Counted from the stretch's first letter, positions 8,911 through 18,727 are shown. The stretch is 64,000 nucleotides of DNA from Thiomicrorhabdus aquaedulcis (GCF_004001325.1 NZ_AP018722.1:248001-312000); one strand, 5' to 3'. The notes: generated from the sequence alone by a model not told the origin. Numbers and translations: made by a program.

Positions 8911-8954
8911 AAAAACCCTTTGACCAGGCCTGGTCAAAGGGTTTTTGGTTTGTT
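8911..8954. terminator. Palindromic terminator after topA
   Basis: A perfect 36-bp inverted repeat (8911-8946): A5-CCC-TTTGACCAGG followed by its exact complement ending GGG-T5, with CCAGGCCTGG at its centre (8924-8933). It has an A-tract on one side and a T-tract on the other, so it can terminate in both directions. It should end topA transcription and insulate argS. Confidence 0.75.
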
Positions 8955-9089
8955 TAAATGGCGTTTGCGCACGCAAAGCGCAATTTAAACTCATTGATTT
9001 ACATAATTTTAGTAAAATACCAGCCCGTTTAAACCTGTTTAAGCCAAATTACTTCTACTCCCCTTGACTACCTTTAAAGAGAACCGCTG

Positions 9090-10853
9090 ATGAAGCCGCA
9101 AATTACGCAAATTTTGACCGACGTTGTTGAACAATTAAAAGCCCAAGGGGTAATTGGACAAGAGCACGCACCGCGTATTTCTGTGGAAAACACCCGCGAC
9201 AAAGCGCATGGCGACTTTGCCACCAATTTGGCGATGATGCTGACCAAAGAAGCGGGTATGCCACCGCGTGAGTTGGCGCAAAAAATCATCAGTATGGTTG
9301 AGCACTCTCCCATTATTCGTAAGGTCGAGATTGCCGGCCCCGGGTTTATCAACTTTTTTGTGAACGAACTGGCCAAGTTTGACGTAGTGCCGACTATTTT
9401 GGCGCAAAAAGAGGCGTTTGGACGTTGCAACGTCGGTCAAGGACGCTCGGTGTTGCTGGAGTTTGTGTCGGCCAACCCCACCGGACCTTTGCATGTGGGT
9501 CACGGCCGCGGTGCCGCGTATGGCGCGAGCGTGGCCAATTTGTTGGCGGTGGCCGGTTTTAACGTGGCTAAAGAATATTATGTGAACGACGCGGGTCGTC
9601 AAATGGACATTTTAGCCACGTCGGTATGGTTACGTTATTTGGCGCTGTGCGGCGAAACCTTTACGTTTCCTAGTAACGGTTACAAAGGCGATTACATCTA
9701 TCAAATTAGCGAAACATTGCGCGCGCAATACGGCTCGGCCTTAAGTAAGCCAGCGTTTGAAGTGTTTGCTGGCGTGTCGGCCGACGAAGGCGCGGACGGT
9801 GGCGACAAAGAAAAACACATTGATGAACTGATTGTAAAAGCCAAAAACTTATTGGGTTCGACCCATTACGAAGCGGTGTTTAGCGCGGCCGTGGACAGTA
9901 TTTTGGCCGACATAAAAGAAGACTTAGCCGGCTTTGGCGTATTGTTTGACAACTGGTTTTCAGAGCGTTCGCTGATGGATTCTGGTGTGATTGATGCGGC
10001 GCTGCAAAAATTACAAGCCGCCGATAAAATTTACGAAAAAGACGGCGCACTGTGGTTTAGATCGACCGACTACGGCGATGAAAAAGACCGTGTTGTAGTG
10101 CGTGAAAATGGCCTTAAAACCTATTTTGCCTCGGACATCGCCTATCACTTTAACAAGCTAGAACGTGGGTTTGACGTGTTAATTGATATTTGGGGCTCTG
10201 ACCACCACGGTTATGTGCCGCGCGTAAAAGCCGCCATGCACGCCATGGGCACCAATCCTGATGCGCTTGAAGTGTTGCTGGTGCAATTTGCAGTGCTGTA
10301 TCGTGGCGGCGAAAAAATGGCCATGTCCACTCGCAGTGGTCAGTTTGTAACCTTGCGCGAACTGCGTGAAGAAGTGGGCGTGGATGCGGCGCGTTTCTTT
10401 TACGTGCAACGCAAATCAGAACAGCACATGGACTTTGACTTGGATTTGGCGAAGTCAAAGTCCAATGAAAACCCGGTGTATTACATTCAATACGCGCACG
10501 CCCGTATCTGCCGCGTATTAGAGCAGGCGCGTGAGCAAGGGTATACTCTTGATGTAGCGCAAGGTTTGGCCAGTTTAGACCAGTTAACCACCGAGCAAGA
10601 AGCGCATTTGGCCACCGAACTATCCAAATACCCAGACGTTGTGGCGCGCGCGGCTTTGGCTTATGAGCCGCATCAAATTGCTTATTATTTAAAAGATTTA
10701 GCACACGCTCTGCATTCGTATTACAACGCCAATCAGTTTATTGTGGAAGACGCGGCGTTGCGACAGGCGCGTTTAACCTTAATTAGCGCAGTTCAGCAGG
10801 TGGTGCAAAACGGCTTGGCCATTATTGGGGTCAGTGCGCCTGAGAAGATGTAA
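9090..10853 (+). CDS. argS: Arginyl-tRNA synthetase
   Basis: Class I synthetase charging tRNA-Arg. The 587 residues contain an N-terminal Arg-tRNA-synthetase N domain (1-90), the HIGH-type signature SANPTGPLHVGHGRG (HVGH at 135-138), the KMSK-equivalent loop KMAMSTRSGQ and a C-terminal DALR anticodon-binding domain ending in VSAPEKM. AAAGAGAACC precedes the ATG as a weak ribosome site. The stop overlaps the next start by one base (TAATG), so the SPOR gene is translationally coupled. The argS-SPOR order is conserved in Pseudomonas-type gammaproteobacteria. Confidence 0.97.
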   Translation: MKPQITQILTDVVEQLKAQGVIGQEHAPRISVENTRDKAHGDFATNLAMMLTKEAGMPPRELAQKIISMVEHSPIIRKVEIAGPGFINFFVNELAKFDVVPTILAQKEAFGRCNVGQGRSVLLEFVSANPTGPLHVGHGRGAAYGASVANLLAVAGFNVAKEYYVNDAGRQMDILATSVWLRYLALCGETFTFPSNGYKGDYIYQISETLRAQYGSALSKPAFEVFAGVSADEGADGGDKEKHIDELIVKAKNLLGSTHYEAVFSAAVDSILADIKEDLAGFGVLFDNWFSERSLMDSGVIDAALQKLQAADKIYEKDGALWFRSTDYGDEKDRVVVRENGLKTYFASDIAYHFNKLERGFDVLIDIWGSDHHGYVPRVKAAMHAMGTNPDALEVLLVQFAVLYRGGEKMAMSTRSGQFVTLRELREEVGVDAARFFYVQRKSEQHMDFDLDLAKSKSNENPVYYIQYAHARICRVLEQAREQGYTLDVAQGLASLDQLTTEQEAHLATELSKYPDVVARAALAYEPHQIAYYLKDLAHALHSYYNANQFIVEDAALRQARLTLISAVQQVVQNGLAIIGVSAPEKM

Positions 10854-11857
10854 TGGCACGCGATTATCGACACGGGCATCAGCCCAAAGAATCGTTTCAA
10901 CGTAAGTCGCAAAAAACGGCGAGTGGCGATTTTGTGTCTAAACCACCCTCTAAGCCTACGTCTAAATCAGTTCCTAAGCCGACCCCTAAGCCAGTTCCTA
11001 GGTCTTCGTCTAATTTAGCGGCTAATTCAACGTATTCTCGTCAACCTATTAAGCCGCGCTACGATAATGGTGTGGGGCATGGCGGGTTCAAAAATGCTTC
11101 AAACCAAGAAGAGCCCGTTAAGCGATCAGCCGCTATGGTGTGGGGCGCGAGTTTTTTAGTCTCGTTGTTGCTGTTAACCGGTTTTTTTGTCACGCAGCAC
11201 TTTGCCGATTTTGGCGTTAAGTCTGGGACACCCGTTGACCAAACTATTTACCAAGAGCCGGGTCAGGCTGCATCAACGTCCCCTTCACAAACGGCGTTAA
11301 CCGAAGTGCCTATTGAAACCACCACGGTGGTTAAAGCGCTTAAAGTAGAGCAGTCTAAACCGGTTAATGTCAATCACAATGATATATTGCAAGCGCCAGA
11401 GTCAGTCGCGCAGGATGTGTCAGCGAGTGCGTTAAACGATTCTCCGGTTGAGTCGCAAGTGAGTGCGCAAGCATCGGGCGAGATGACCGAAGAAAAGACC
11501 ACCAGTAACTCTTCTGCTGAGCCCGTTGCCGACCCAGTGCTAAAAAATCATTACAGCTTTTATCAAGGTTTAGGCCAAACTGAGGTTATGGTAGACGCCG
11601 TGCCTATTTCGGTTAAGTTGGGTGACCCTTATTATATTCAGGGTGGTACGTTTGATACCTTAGAAAAGGCTCGCAATGAACAAAAGCGTTTGGCTCAGCA
11701 TAGTCTAAATTTGGTAGTGGCTAAATTTGAGTCGTCCAAAGGGGTGTATTATCGTCTGCGAATGGGGCCTTACAGCGATAGGTTGGAGATGAACAAAAAG
11801 CGCAACGAATTGCGTCGTCTTGGCGTGGATACGTTGTTGATTAAAATTCCAAAGTAG
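10853..11857 (+). CDS. ftsN: FtsN-like SPOR-domain cell division protein
   Basis: A bitopic inner-membrane protein of 334 residues. It has a basic, Pro/Lys/Ser-rich cytoplasmic part (1-95), one membrane helix (about 97-118, VWGASFLVSLLLLTGFFVT), a low-complexity periplasmic linker and a C-terminal SPOR domain from about residue 258 (DPYYIQGGTFDTLEKA to RLRMGPYSDRLE). SPOR domains bind denuded septal peptidoglycan, and FtsN activates septal synthesis. Its position right after argS supports the ftsN call. The FtsN essential periplasmic motif cannot be confirmed by eye, so generic SPOR protein is the alternative. Confidence 0.82.
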   Translation: MARDYRHGHQPKESFQRKSQKTASGDFVSKPPSKPTSKSVPKPTPKPVPRSSSNLAANSTYSRQPIKPRYDNGVGHGGFKNASNQEEPVKRSAAMVWGASFLVSLLLLTGFFVTQHFADFGVKSGTPVDQTIYQEPGQAASTSPSQTALTEVPIETTTVVKALKVEQSKPVNVNHNDILQAPESVAQDVSASALNDSPVESQVSAQASGEMTEEKTTSNSSAEPVADPVLKNHYSFYQGLGQTEVMVDAVPISVKLGDPYYIQGGTFDTLEKARNEQKRLAQHSLNLVVAKFESSKGVYYRLRMGPYSDRLEMNKKRNELRRLGVDTLLIKIPK

Positions 11858-11895
11858 CCATTTTTGGCCGCACATCCACTCGTGCAAAGATTTCA
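11858..11895. mobile_element. Solo right end of the MITE
   Basis: The bases right after the ftsN stop (CCATTTTTGGCCGCACATCC then ACTCGTGCAAAGATTTCA) match the right end of the intact MITEs almost exactly, with two changes in the terminal repeat. The left half is missing, so this is a remnant. It may have supplied part of the ftsN 3' end region. Confidence 0.65.
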
Positions 11896-11915
11896 ATGCA
11901 ATCCATAAATGTTAT

Positions 11916-11954
11916 AAAAAGGCTTAGAGCGTAGCAAGTTTCTAGGCCTTTTTT
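11916..11954 (+). terminator. Terminator after ftsN
   Basis: AAAAAGGCTTAGA pairs with TCTAGGCCTTTTT with one weak pair, around a loop of about ten bases, followed by a T-run. It lies 58 bp after the ftsN stop and before the convergent GGDEF gene, so it probably serves both. Confidence 0.7.
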
Positions 11955-11974
11955 ATGTTAGCTGAATATGTTCG

Positions 11975-13018
11975 TTAAAGTGTAGGCAGTTGAGTTTCAG
12001 TTACGACTTGATTGCGACCGCTGTTTTTAGCTTGGTATAACGCGGCATCGGCGCGGGCAATAAAACTTTCGGCGGTGTCGCCGGTACCGTGAAAGTGTGC
12101 CACGCCAAAAGAGGCCGTAATGGTGCTTAAAGGCTCGTTGGCATTTTTACGTTTAAGATGAGCGGCGGCAATGGCCATCCTAATTTGATCGGCGCGTTGC
12201 GCAGCAAGTGCAAGCGAAGTGTCGGCCACAATAATGGCAAACTCTTCACCGCCGTATCGGCAAATAGTTTCGTTGTCTTGTTTGGTTTTTTTCATAATGC
12301 TGGCGTAGTAACGTAACACGCTGTCACCCACTAAGTGACCGTAATTGTCGTTAAACTTTTTAAAGTGGTCAATGTCACTTAATATTAAACAGAGTTTTTG
12401 CGGTGCACCTTGTGCGTCAAACATCAGTTCGGCAAGGGCGTTGTTAAAGGCTTTACGATTGCCAATTTCGGTTAGCTCGTCTTTCATTGAGTCGGCAAGG
12501 GCTTCAATTAATTGTTGGCGCAGTTGTTTGACTTCGTCACTGGTGCTTAACATCTCTTCTTGAAACGCTAGGGTACTGGCTTGCATTGATTCGGCCGTGT
12601 TGCGTACCGAACGGGTGATGCGCTTAACGTCTTCAGCGTTTAAATTTGGGTCTGACAGCGAGCTGGTGCAGGCGTCCAGTTCTTTGCTGTGGGCTTCTAG
12701 ACGATTACTCCACAAGTCCATTTTTTTAACCATCAAATCAACCAAACGTCTAAACGCGCGGTCAAATTCTGATTGTGAATCGTCTTCTTTGGTTAAGTAT
12801 TCATCGTACAATCGTTTGCCAACACGGTCATTGTAGCCAAAGGGGTCGTTTAAAATGGCATCAAACGCTTGTCTAAATTTAGGCTTATCGCCTTTAAGGT
12901 ATTGATACCAAACAAAATAGTTAAGTGGCGTTGGATTGATGTTTTGTTCTTCAAATGCATCAATTAACTGCACAAAAATACGTTTAGCTTTATCGGGTGC
13001 ATCTTGAAATTCAATCAT
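11975..13018 (-). CDS. GGDEF diguanylate cyclase
   Basis: Predicted to make cyclic di-GMP from two GTP. The C-terminal half (about 180-345) is a GGDEF domain starting TEIGNRKAFNNAL with active-site RYGGEEF intact. The allosteric RxxD inhibitory site is not seen (QDNE at that position), so product inhibition may be absent. The N-terminal 170 residues are soluble and largely helical, with no recognisable sensor, matching the N-terminal region common to many soluble marine GGDEF proteins. It stands alone, convergent with ftsN. Its product could feed the LapD switch at 25 kb, but that link is inference. Confidence 0.9.
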   Translation of the reverse strand: MIEFQDAPDKAKRIFVQLIDAFEEQNINPTPLNYFVWYQYLKGDKPKFRQAFDAILNDPFGYNDRVGKRLYDEYLTKEDDSQSEFDRAFRRLVDLMVKKMDLWSNRLEAHSKELDACTSSLSDPNLNAEDVKRITRSVRNTAESMQASTLAFQEEMLSTSDEVKQLRQQLIEALADSMKDELTEIGNRKAFNNALAELMFDAQGAPQKLCLILSDIDHFKKFNDNYGHLVGDSVLRYYASIMKKTKQDNETICRYGGEEFAIIVADTSLALAAQRADQIRMAIAAAHLKRKNANEPLSTITASFGVAHFHGTGDTAESFIARADAALYQAKNSGRNQVVTETQLPTL

Positions 13019-13373
13019 AAAAGCAAAGACCTGTTAAACGAAGTGTTAAAAGAGACCTTTGCACGAGTGAATGCACGAATAAAAATGGTTAAAATTCACC
13101 TGATTTTTGTTGGAAAACTTGCTAATAGCTCGCTATTAGCTAAGTTTCCCGCCGCAATCAGATAAATTTTCTCTCATTTTTCTTTCGCACCTCACTCGTG
13201 CAAAGGTCTCAAAAAGTGATAAGCGGTAAATGTGAAACTATAAAATTTTACCATGTTTGTATAAGTGCGTAATGCAAAATGCGCGTTGTTACGTGCAAGC
13301 GCTAGAGAACTGGGCACTAAAAGGGTATAGTTTAAACGTTTTTTGTTAATGTCATGCATCATAAGGAAATCCT
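13019..13373. other. Gap with MITE copy 2
   Basis: A 355-bp divergent region between the GGDEF gene and ubiK. It is occupied by MITE copy 2 and, after it, about 160 bp of A/T-rich sequence that should hold the ubiK promoter. An AAGGAAATCC ribosome site precedes ubiK. Confidence 0.6.
13053..13210. mobile_element. MITE copy 2
   Basis: A 158-bp element with the same 16-bp terminal inverted repeats, flanked by AAAA on both sides. Its central hairpin reads GCTAATAGC-TC-GCTATTAGC. Compared with the other copies, both arms have changed together, which preserves pairing. Confidence 0.85.
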
Positions 13374-13625
13374 ATGTTTAATCCGCATCAATTAGAGGCG
13401 TTGGCTCAGAAAATCGCTGAAGCCATCCCACCAGCCTTGGGTAATTTACCCAGTGGCGTGCAAGATCATATAAAAGCTGTATTGAGTCGAGCGTTTGAAA
13501 AAATGGATTTGGTTAGCCGTGAAGAGTTTGATGTGCAAAGTGCCGTATTGGCCAAAACTCGTCAAAAACTTGAAGCCTTAGAGCAAAAAGTAGCGCAGTG
13601 GGAAAACTCCAGTCATGACGTATAA
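13374..13625 (+). CDS. ubiK: Ubiquinone biosynthesis accessory factor UbiK
   Basis: A small protein of 83 residues of the BMFP/YqiC family: amphipathic N-terminal helix (MFNPHQLEALAQKIAEAIP), then DHIKAVLSRAFEKMDLVSREEFD and a C-terminal coiled coil (ETRQ/EALEQKV type). UbiK assists the aerobic ubiquinone-ring hydroxylation complex (UbiJ partner). The length and motif order match E. coli UbiK. It is followed by comM 66 bp later, an order often seen in gammaproteobacteria. AAGGAA lies 7 bp before the ATG. Confidence 0.9.
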   Translation: MFNPHQLEALAQKIAEAIPPALGNLPSGVQDHIKAVLSRAFEKMDLVSREEFDVQSAVLAKTRQKLEALEQKVAQWENSSHDV

Positions 13626-13691
13626 AATATGGGTGCACCATGTTAATGGTTTAAGGTGTGGCGTTGATGTGAACACTGTGAACTTGAGGCA

Positions 13692-15314
13692 ATGAACGGC
13701 TCAAACTTGGCAATGTTGGCCACCCGCGCACTCAGCGGCATGGTGTCGCCCGAGGTAACCGTAGAAGTGCATGCCAGTAATGGCTTGCCTGGCCTGTCGC
13801 TGGTGGGGTTGCCAGAAGCATCGGTAAAAGAGAGTAAAGATCGCGTGCGCAGTGCCTTGCTAAGCTCTGGGTTTGATTTGCCACCGCAACGTATTACCGT
13901 TAATTTAGCACCAGCGGATTTGCCTAAAAGCGGTGGTCGTTACGACTTGGCCATTGCATTGGGTATTTTAATGGCCACAGGCCAACTGCCCAATATGCCG
14001 TTAGTTGACTATGAGTTTTTGGGTGAACTGGGATTAAACGGTGAGCTGCGTGCCGTGCGAGGCGTTTTGCCCAGTGTGCTGGCGGCAAGCCAGGCGCACA
14101 AAATAACCGTGCTGCCCAAAGCAAATCAGGCCGAGGCGGCTTTGGCTGTAATGGGTAAAAACCCAGCAGAGTATTTACGTGTGGCGCACGATTTGCGTGA
14201 AGTGTGCGCGTTGTTGTTGCACGAGCACGGTTTATTGACCACGACCAGCGCAACCAGCGCAAATGCTGGGTCTTACAGCACCAACACGCCTGCAAATTTA
14301 GCCACTCAGCCCAGTCAGGCAGACTGGCAAGCTCTAATGGCCAGTCACCAAGATACGGTTTATGAGGATGATTTATCCGATATTCGGGGTCAACATCAAG
14401 CCAAACGTGTGCTCGAAATTTGCGCCAGCGGAGGACACTCACTCATGATGGTGGGGCCGCCGGGTTCGGGCAAAAGCATGTTGGCGGCACGTTTGATAAC
14501 ACTATTGCCCATTTTAACCGAGCAACAAGCGGTCGAAGTGGCGGTATTGCGTTCGATTGCTGGGTATGACGTGCAGGCGCATACGCTGTATCAGCGACGT
14601 ATGTTGCACCCGCATCACACCGCTTCGGCGGCGTCTATTGTGGGTGGGGGCACTGTGCCTAAACCAGGGGCGGTATCATTAGCGCATTTTGGCGTACTTT
14701 TTTTGGACGAATTACCCGAATTTAATCGTGCGGTACTTGAGGCGTTGCGTGAGCCGTTAGAAACCAAGCGGGTTGAAATTTCTAGGGTCAGTCAGCAGGT
14801 GAGTTTTCCGGCTAATTGCCAACTTATTACCGCCATGAATCCCTCACCATCTGGATTTTTTCCAGACGATCCATTGGGGCGTTGCAAAGACACTCCCGAC
14901 CAAATTGCACGCTATCAAAAGAAAATATCAGGACCCTTGCTCGACCGAATCGACTTGCATTTAGAAGTGCCACCGGTCGATATTTTAGCCTTGCAAGGCG
15001 ATTCGCAGCCTGATGGCGACACTAGTGCGGTGGTGCGACAACGTGTGACCCAGGCTCAAGCCGTACAAATAGACCGACAGGGATGTTTAAACTCTGATTT
15101 AAGCGCTAAAGCCCTTAAAAACTTAATAGTGTTGGACGATTTGAGCCAAAAAATGTTGGCGCATGCCGTTAATAAAATGGGCTTATCAGCCCGCGGGTAT
15201 CATCGAATATTACGTGTGGCTCGCACTTTGGCCGACATGAACAGTGGGGGTGAAACCCCTGTGAGTTCGGCCAATATTGCTGAGGCGTTGAGTTATCGCG
15301 CCATGCATAAGTAA
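13692..15314 (+). CDS. comM: YifB/ComM family AAA+ ATPase
   Basis: A hexameric helicase-like Mg-chelatase-family ATPase. ComM promotes branch migration during natural transformation. The N-terminal LonC-like domain begins LAMLATRALSGM. The AAA+ core has Walker A GPPGSGKSM near residue 255, Walker B VLFLDELPEF and sensor-type residues (LITAMNPSP). The C-terminal Mg-chelatase region ends ARTLADMNSGG. At 540 residues it is slightly longer than usual (about 505) because of a Thr/Ser/Asn-rich insert near residues 180-215. No interruption is seen. It is probably co-transcribed with the following membrane gene 15 bp downstream. Confidence 0.93.
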   Translation: MNGSNLAMLATRALSGMVSPEVTVEVHASNGLPGLSLVGLPEASVKESKDRVRSALLSSGFDLPPQRITVNLAPADLPKSGGRYDLAIALGILMATGQLPNMPLVDYEFLGELGLNGELRAVRGVLPSVLAASQAHKITVLPKANQAEAALAVMGKNPAEYLRVAHDLREVCALLLHEHGLLTTTSATSANAGSYSTNTPANLATQPSQADWQALMASHQDTVYEDDLSDIRGQHQAKRVLEICASGGHSLMMVGPPGSGKSMLAARLITLLPILTEQQAVEVAVLRSIAGYDVQAHTLYQRRMLHPHHTASAASIVGGGTVPKPGAVSLAHFGVLFLDELPEFNRAVLEALREPLETKRVEISRVSQQVSFPANCQLITAMNPSPSGFFPDDPLGRCKDTPDQIARYQKKISGPLLDRIDLHLEVPPVDILALQGDSQPDGDTSAVVRQRVTQAQAVQIDRQGCLNSDLSAKALKNLIVLDDLSQKMLAHAVNKMGLSARGYHRILRVARTLADMNSGGETPVSSANIAEALSYRAMHK

Positions 15315-15329
15315 GAAAGGACGTTATTT

Positions 15330-16016
15330 TTGGACAGTATGTATATCACCGCATTTGTAGTGGGTATTTTAGGCGGCGTGCATTGCTTGGGCATGTGCGG
15401 TGGCGTGGTGGGTGCCTTAACATTTAGTTTAGAACCCCGTGTGCAACGCAGTTGGCCGCGGATGATGCTTTTTCAGTTGGCTTACAACTTTGGTCGCATT
15501 GGCGGTTACGCCATTATGGGTGCGCTGTTTGGTTTGTTGGGAGCGCAGCTGGGTTCGTTGGTGACGTTTTTACCCGTGCAACAAGCCTTACAGGTGCTGG
15601 CTGGTGTGTTTATGATCAGTTTGGGTTTGTATTTGGGTGGCTGGTGGTTTGGTGTGGTGCAGATTGAACGATTAGGCGCCAAATTATGGTCACGAATCCA
15701 ACCGTTAGCCAATAAGCTTACGCCCATTAAACGACTTGACCAGGCCTGGTTGTATGGCACTGTGTGGGGATGGTTGCCATGTGGCTTGGTGTACAGCATG
15801 CTTATTATGGCTTTAAGTGCCGGCAGTGCGCTGCAAGGCGGTTTGGTAATGCTGGCATTTGGGTTAGGAACGATTCCTAATTTACTGCTCATGGGGGTGT
15901 TTGCGTTTTATTTTACTAAATTAACCCGAATGGTTTTAGTGCGCCAATTGGCTGGTTTAAGCGTGATAGGCTTGGGGTTATGGCAAATTTATTTGGCGTG
16001 GGCGGTACAAGTGTAG
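15330..16016 (+). CDS. TauE/SafE-type (COG2836) membrane protein
   Basis: A 228-residue polytopic membrane protein with about six hydrophobic helices. The signature GGVHCLGMCGG appears in the first helix and again as GWLPCGLVYSML in the fourth, an inverted-repeat layout typical of the COG2836 family. Members are annotated as sulfite-exporter or as copper/heavy-metal and cytochrome-oxidase biogenesis proteins. The paired Cys residues favour a metal role. TTG at 15330 is preferred because AGAAAGGA lies about 9 bp before it, while the ATG at 15339 is too far. A CCAGGCCTGG copy lies in frame. Confidence 0.8.
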   Translation: MDSMYITAFVVGILGGVHCLGMCGGVVGALTFSLEPRVQRSWPRMMLFQLAYNFGRIGGYAIMGALFGLLGAQLGSLVTFLPVQQALQVLAGVFMISLGLYLGGWWFGVVQIERLGAKLWSRIQPLANKLTPIKRLDQAWLYGTVWGWLPCGLVYSMLIMALSAGSALQGGLVMLAFGLGTIPNLLLMGVFAFYFTKLTRMVLVRQLAGLSVIGLGLWQIYLAWAVQV

Positions 16017-16044
16017 CGAGCAGTTTTGTGGGTGTTTTTAAGTG

Positions 16045-16080
16045 CTTGTAAGAGTTTGTAATTAGTTGTAAGTGGTTTTA
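16045..16080 (+). promoter_or_regulatory. Three helically phased TTGTA repeats
   Basis: TTGTA occurs at 16046, 16056 and 16066, exactly 10 bp apart, with a weaker TTTTA at 16076. The same face of the helix is presented each time, 40-75 bp before the chemoreceptor start. This resembles a cooperative binding site or an intrinsic bend. No known regulator is assigned. Confidence 0.35.
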
Positions 16081-16120
16081 GACCTCAGTAATTTATATTT
16101 TTAATTTTTCAGGAGTCCCT

Positions 16121-18727
16121 ATGTTGCGTCTATCAAATCTTAGTATTAAGTCAAAGTTGTTTGGTTTGCTGTTTTTACCGGTGTTGGCATTGCTCTATTT
16201 TGCAGGATTAACGCTGGCTGAACGCTTAACCATTACTCAGCAAATGCAAAAAATTTCAAATTTGGCCATTGTGGCTCAGGGTATGGGGGATGTCATTCAC
16301 GAACTGCAAAAAGAACGTGGTATGACCGCAGGGTTCTTGGGTTCAAAAGGCAAAAACTTTGCTCAAGACCTGCCGCAACAGCGCCAGTTAACCGACCAAA
16401 AGCGTCAACTACTGGATGAACAACTCAAAAGCTTTAACTTTAAAAACTACGATGCCTTTTTGTTGGAAAACAATCAAAAACTACAAGCTAATCTTCAGCA
16501 AATCACCCAACTGCGTAGCAAGGTGGATACACTAAATGCCCAGTTGCCCGAAGTGCTTGGCTTTTACACCCAAACCATTGGTTATGGACTGTCTGCAATT
16601 GAAAGCATGCGTCACCTGACTCAAGACGGTGACATCTTAATTCAATTTAGTGCTTATATTAGCCTACTCAAAGCTAAGGAGTTTTCTGGCATAGAGCGAG
16701 CGGTACTCACCAATACCTTTGCGGCCGATAAATTTGCGCCTGGTATTTATAATCGGTTCATCACGCTGGTTGCCTCTCAAGAAGTGTTTATTCAAACCTA
16801 CCAAAGTTTAGCCACGTCAGTCCAACAACAGGCGTTAAACCAAGTATTAGAAAGTGATGCTTCAAAGGCCGTTAATGAGATGCGTCAAAAAGCACACACC
16901 CATTTTTATGAAGGTGGCTTTAACACAGATGCCAGTGTTTGGTTTAAAACCATCACTCAAAAAATTGATGGTTTGCGCGAGGTAGAATCACAAGTTTCAC
17001 ACGATATTTTGAATCTTACCTATCAAAAAACGCAAGCCGCTAATGCAGAGTTTTGGGTTTACGCTGTTGCGTTATTAATATTGATAATTTTAGTGATTTT
17101 GCTTTCCATGAAAATTATGCAAGGCATTCTCACGCCGGTTAATCACTTAATGAATCTTATGAAACAAGTGCAAGCAACCGGCAATTTTTCGGCCAGAATG
17201 CAGATTGTGCAAACAGATGAAATTGGTCAAATGTCCACCGCGTTTAATCAATTGCTCGACAATACTCAGCAAGCCCTACAAGAAGCAAATCGTGTGGTGG
17301 GTGCCATTGCTAAAGGCGAGTTTACTCAGCGCTTTAGCAAGCACTTTAACGGAGAATTAGACGCTCTAAAGCAAGGTGTTAATGCCTCAGCCGAATCGGT
17401 AGACTTTACCATGCAACAATTGGGCAACGTTATGGATGCGCTAACACAAGGAGATTTTTCGATACAAATGAGCCATCAAGTACCTGGTGCATTCCGAACT
17501 CAAGTGCAAACGGCACTGGATTCTATGAAAGGTGTGATTGATGAAATCAATCTTACGATGGAGCACATGGCACGCGGTGATTTTGATGTGACCGTCACCA
17601 CTCCGGCCAATGGAGACTTGCTCAAGCTTAAAGACAGTGTCAATAAGTCGGTAGGTGCAATAGGGTTTGCCATTAAAGCCATTAGCGATGTAGTACTTGC
17701 CCAAGCGCAAGGTAATTTAACGAAAGAGATGGCGCAAGGTTCATTGCACGGTCAGCTACTCAATCTTAAAAATGCCATGAATGATTCGACCCTTAAGGTA
17801 AAAGAAGTCGTGGATATGGCGGCTGAAGCCTCAGAGGTGGTCAGTGGTGCGGCGGCAGAAGTATCAAAAGGTTCGGAAGATTTGAGTCACCGTGTTCAAG
17901 AACAAGCGGCGGCACTTGAACAAACCAGTGCCACCATGGAGCAAATGAATGCGCAGGTGCAAAGTGCAAGCGACAATGCACAACACGCCAGTCAAATTAG
18001 CCAAGAAGTACAGCTGCAAGCTCAGCAAGGAGCTCAAGTTATGCAGCAAACCTTGCAGGCCATGCACGGCATCCAAGATGCCAGTCACAAAATTGTGGAC
18101 ATTGTAGCCTTAATTGACGGAATTGCTTTTCAAACCAATTTATTGGCGCTTAATGCCGCAGTAGAAGCCGCACGAGCAGGAGAACATGGGCGTGGCTTTG
18201 CGGTGGTGGCAGGCGAAGTACGCAATTTGGCCGGCAAGTCAGCGGATGCGGCTAAAGACATTAAAAAGTTAATTGACGTAACCGCGCAAAGAGTTGAGCA
18301 AGGTGCTGCATTGGCCGCACAATCAGGTCAAGTTTTACAGCAAATTAACACCTCTATAAACAGCGTCACAGACATGATTGCCGACATTGCTAAAACCTCG
18401 GCCGAACAAGCTCAGGGCATAGGTCAAGTGCATCAAGCCATCATGCAAATTGATGTCGTTACCCAGCATAATGCCGCCTTGGTTGAAGAGACCAGTGCCG
18501 CTTCTGAAAGCCTAAGCGAGCAGGCTGAAAAGTTGCAGACTGAAATTAGTTTCTTTAATACTGGGCGTAAGGCAAATCAGGTAAAAATGTTAACCAGAAA
18601 GTCGCCAGTAAAAGCAAACGATTATCAGGTTCAGGTTAAATTACCCATCAAGAAATTGGGTCAAAGTACACCGGTCAAACTGAATAACAAGGCCGCAAAC
18701 ACAGAGTCTGAGTGGGATGATTTTTAA
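16121..18727 (+). CDS. Methyl-accepting chemotaxis protein with NIT sensor
   Basis: A membrane chemoreceptor of 868 residues. A first membrane helix (about 12-30) is followed by a periplasmic helical sensor with the NIT hallmark [16 protein letters not shown], a domain linked to nitrate/nitrite sensing. A second membrane helix (about 312-333) leads to several HAMP-like units, and the signalling tip [32 protein letters not shown] lies near residue 665. The last five residues, EWDDF, resemble the CheR/CheB tether pentapeptide (NWETF in E. coli). AGGAG lies 6-7 bp before the ATG. It is a single-gene unit ending at a bidirectional terminator. Confidence 0.93.
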   Translation: MLRLSNLSIKSKLFGLLFLPVLALLYFAGLTLAERLTITQQMQKISNLAIVAQGMGDVIHELQKERGMTAGFLGSKGKNFAQDLPQQRQLTDQKRQLLDEQLKSFNFKNYDAFLLENNQKLQANLQQITQLRSKVDTLNAQLPEVLGFYTQTIGYGLSAIESMRHLTQDGDILIQFSAYISLLKAKEFSGIERAVLTNTFAADKFAPGIYNRFITLVASQEVFIQTYQSLATSVQQQALNQVLESDASKAVNEMRQKAHTHFYEGGFNTDASVWFKTITQKIDGLREVESQVSHDILNLTYQKTQAANAEFWVYAVALLILIILVILLSMKIMQGILTPVNHLMNLMKQVQATGNFSARMQIVQTDEIGQMSTAFNQLLDNTQQALQEANRVVGAIAKGEFTQRFSKHFNGELDALKQGVNASAESVDFTMQQLGNVMDALTQGDFSIQMSHQVPGAFRTQVQTALDSMKGVIDEINLTMEHMARGDFDVTVTTPANGDLLKLKDSVNKSVGAIGFAIKAISDVVLAQAQGNLTKEMAQGSLHGQLLNLKNAMNDSTLKVKEVVDMAAEASEVVSGAAAEVSKGSEDLSHRVQEQAAALEQTSATMEQMNAQVQSASDNAQHASQISQEVQLQAQQGAQVMQQTLQAMHGIQDASHKIVDIVALIDGIAFQTNLLALNAAVEAARAGEHGRGFAVVAGEVRNLAGKSADAAKDIKKLIDVTAQRVEQGAALAAQSGQVLQQINTSINSVTDMIADIAKTSAEQAQGIGQVHQAIMQIDVVTQHNAALVEETSAASESLSEQAEKLQTEISFFNTGRKANQVKMLTRKSPVKANDYQVQVKLPIKKLGQSTPVKLNNKAANTESEWDDF

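Larger units (their letters stand above)
8771..9089. other. Gap between topA and argS
   Basis: A 319-bp non-coding stretch. It holds an inverted-end segment (8776-8886), a perfect palindromic terminator (8911-8946) and an A/T-rich region of about 140 bp that presumably carries the argS promoter. No reading frame is supported. Confidence 0.6.

Noticed and set aside
16017-16120. Sigma-28 flagellar promoter before the chemoreceptor
   Set aside because: I could not find the TAAAGTTT / GCCGATAA elements at proper spacing.
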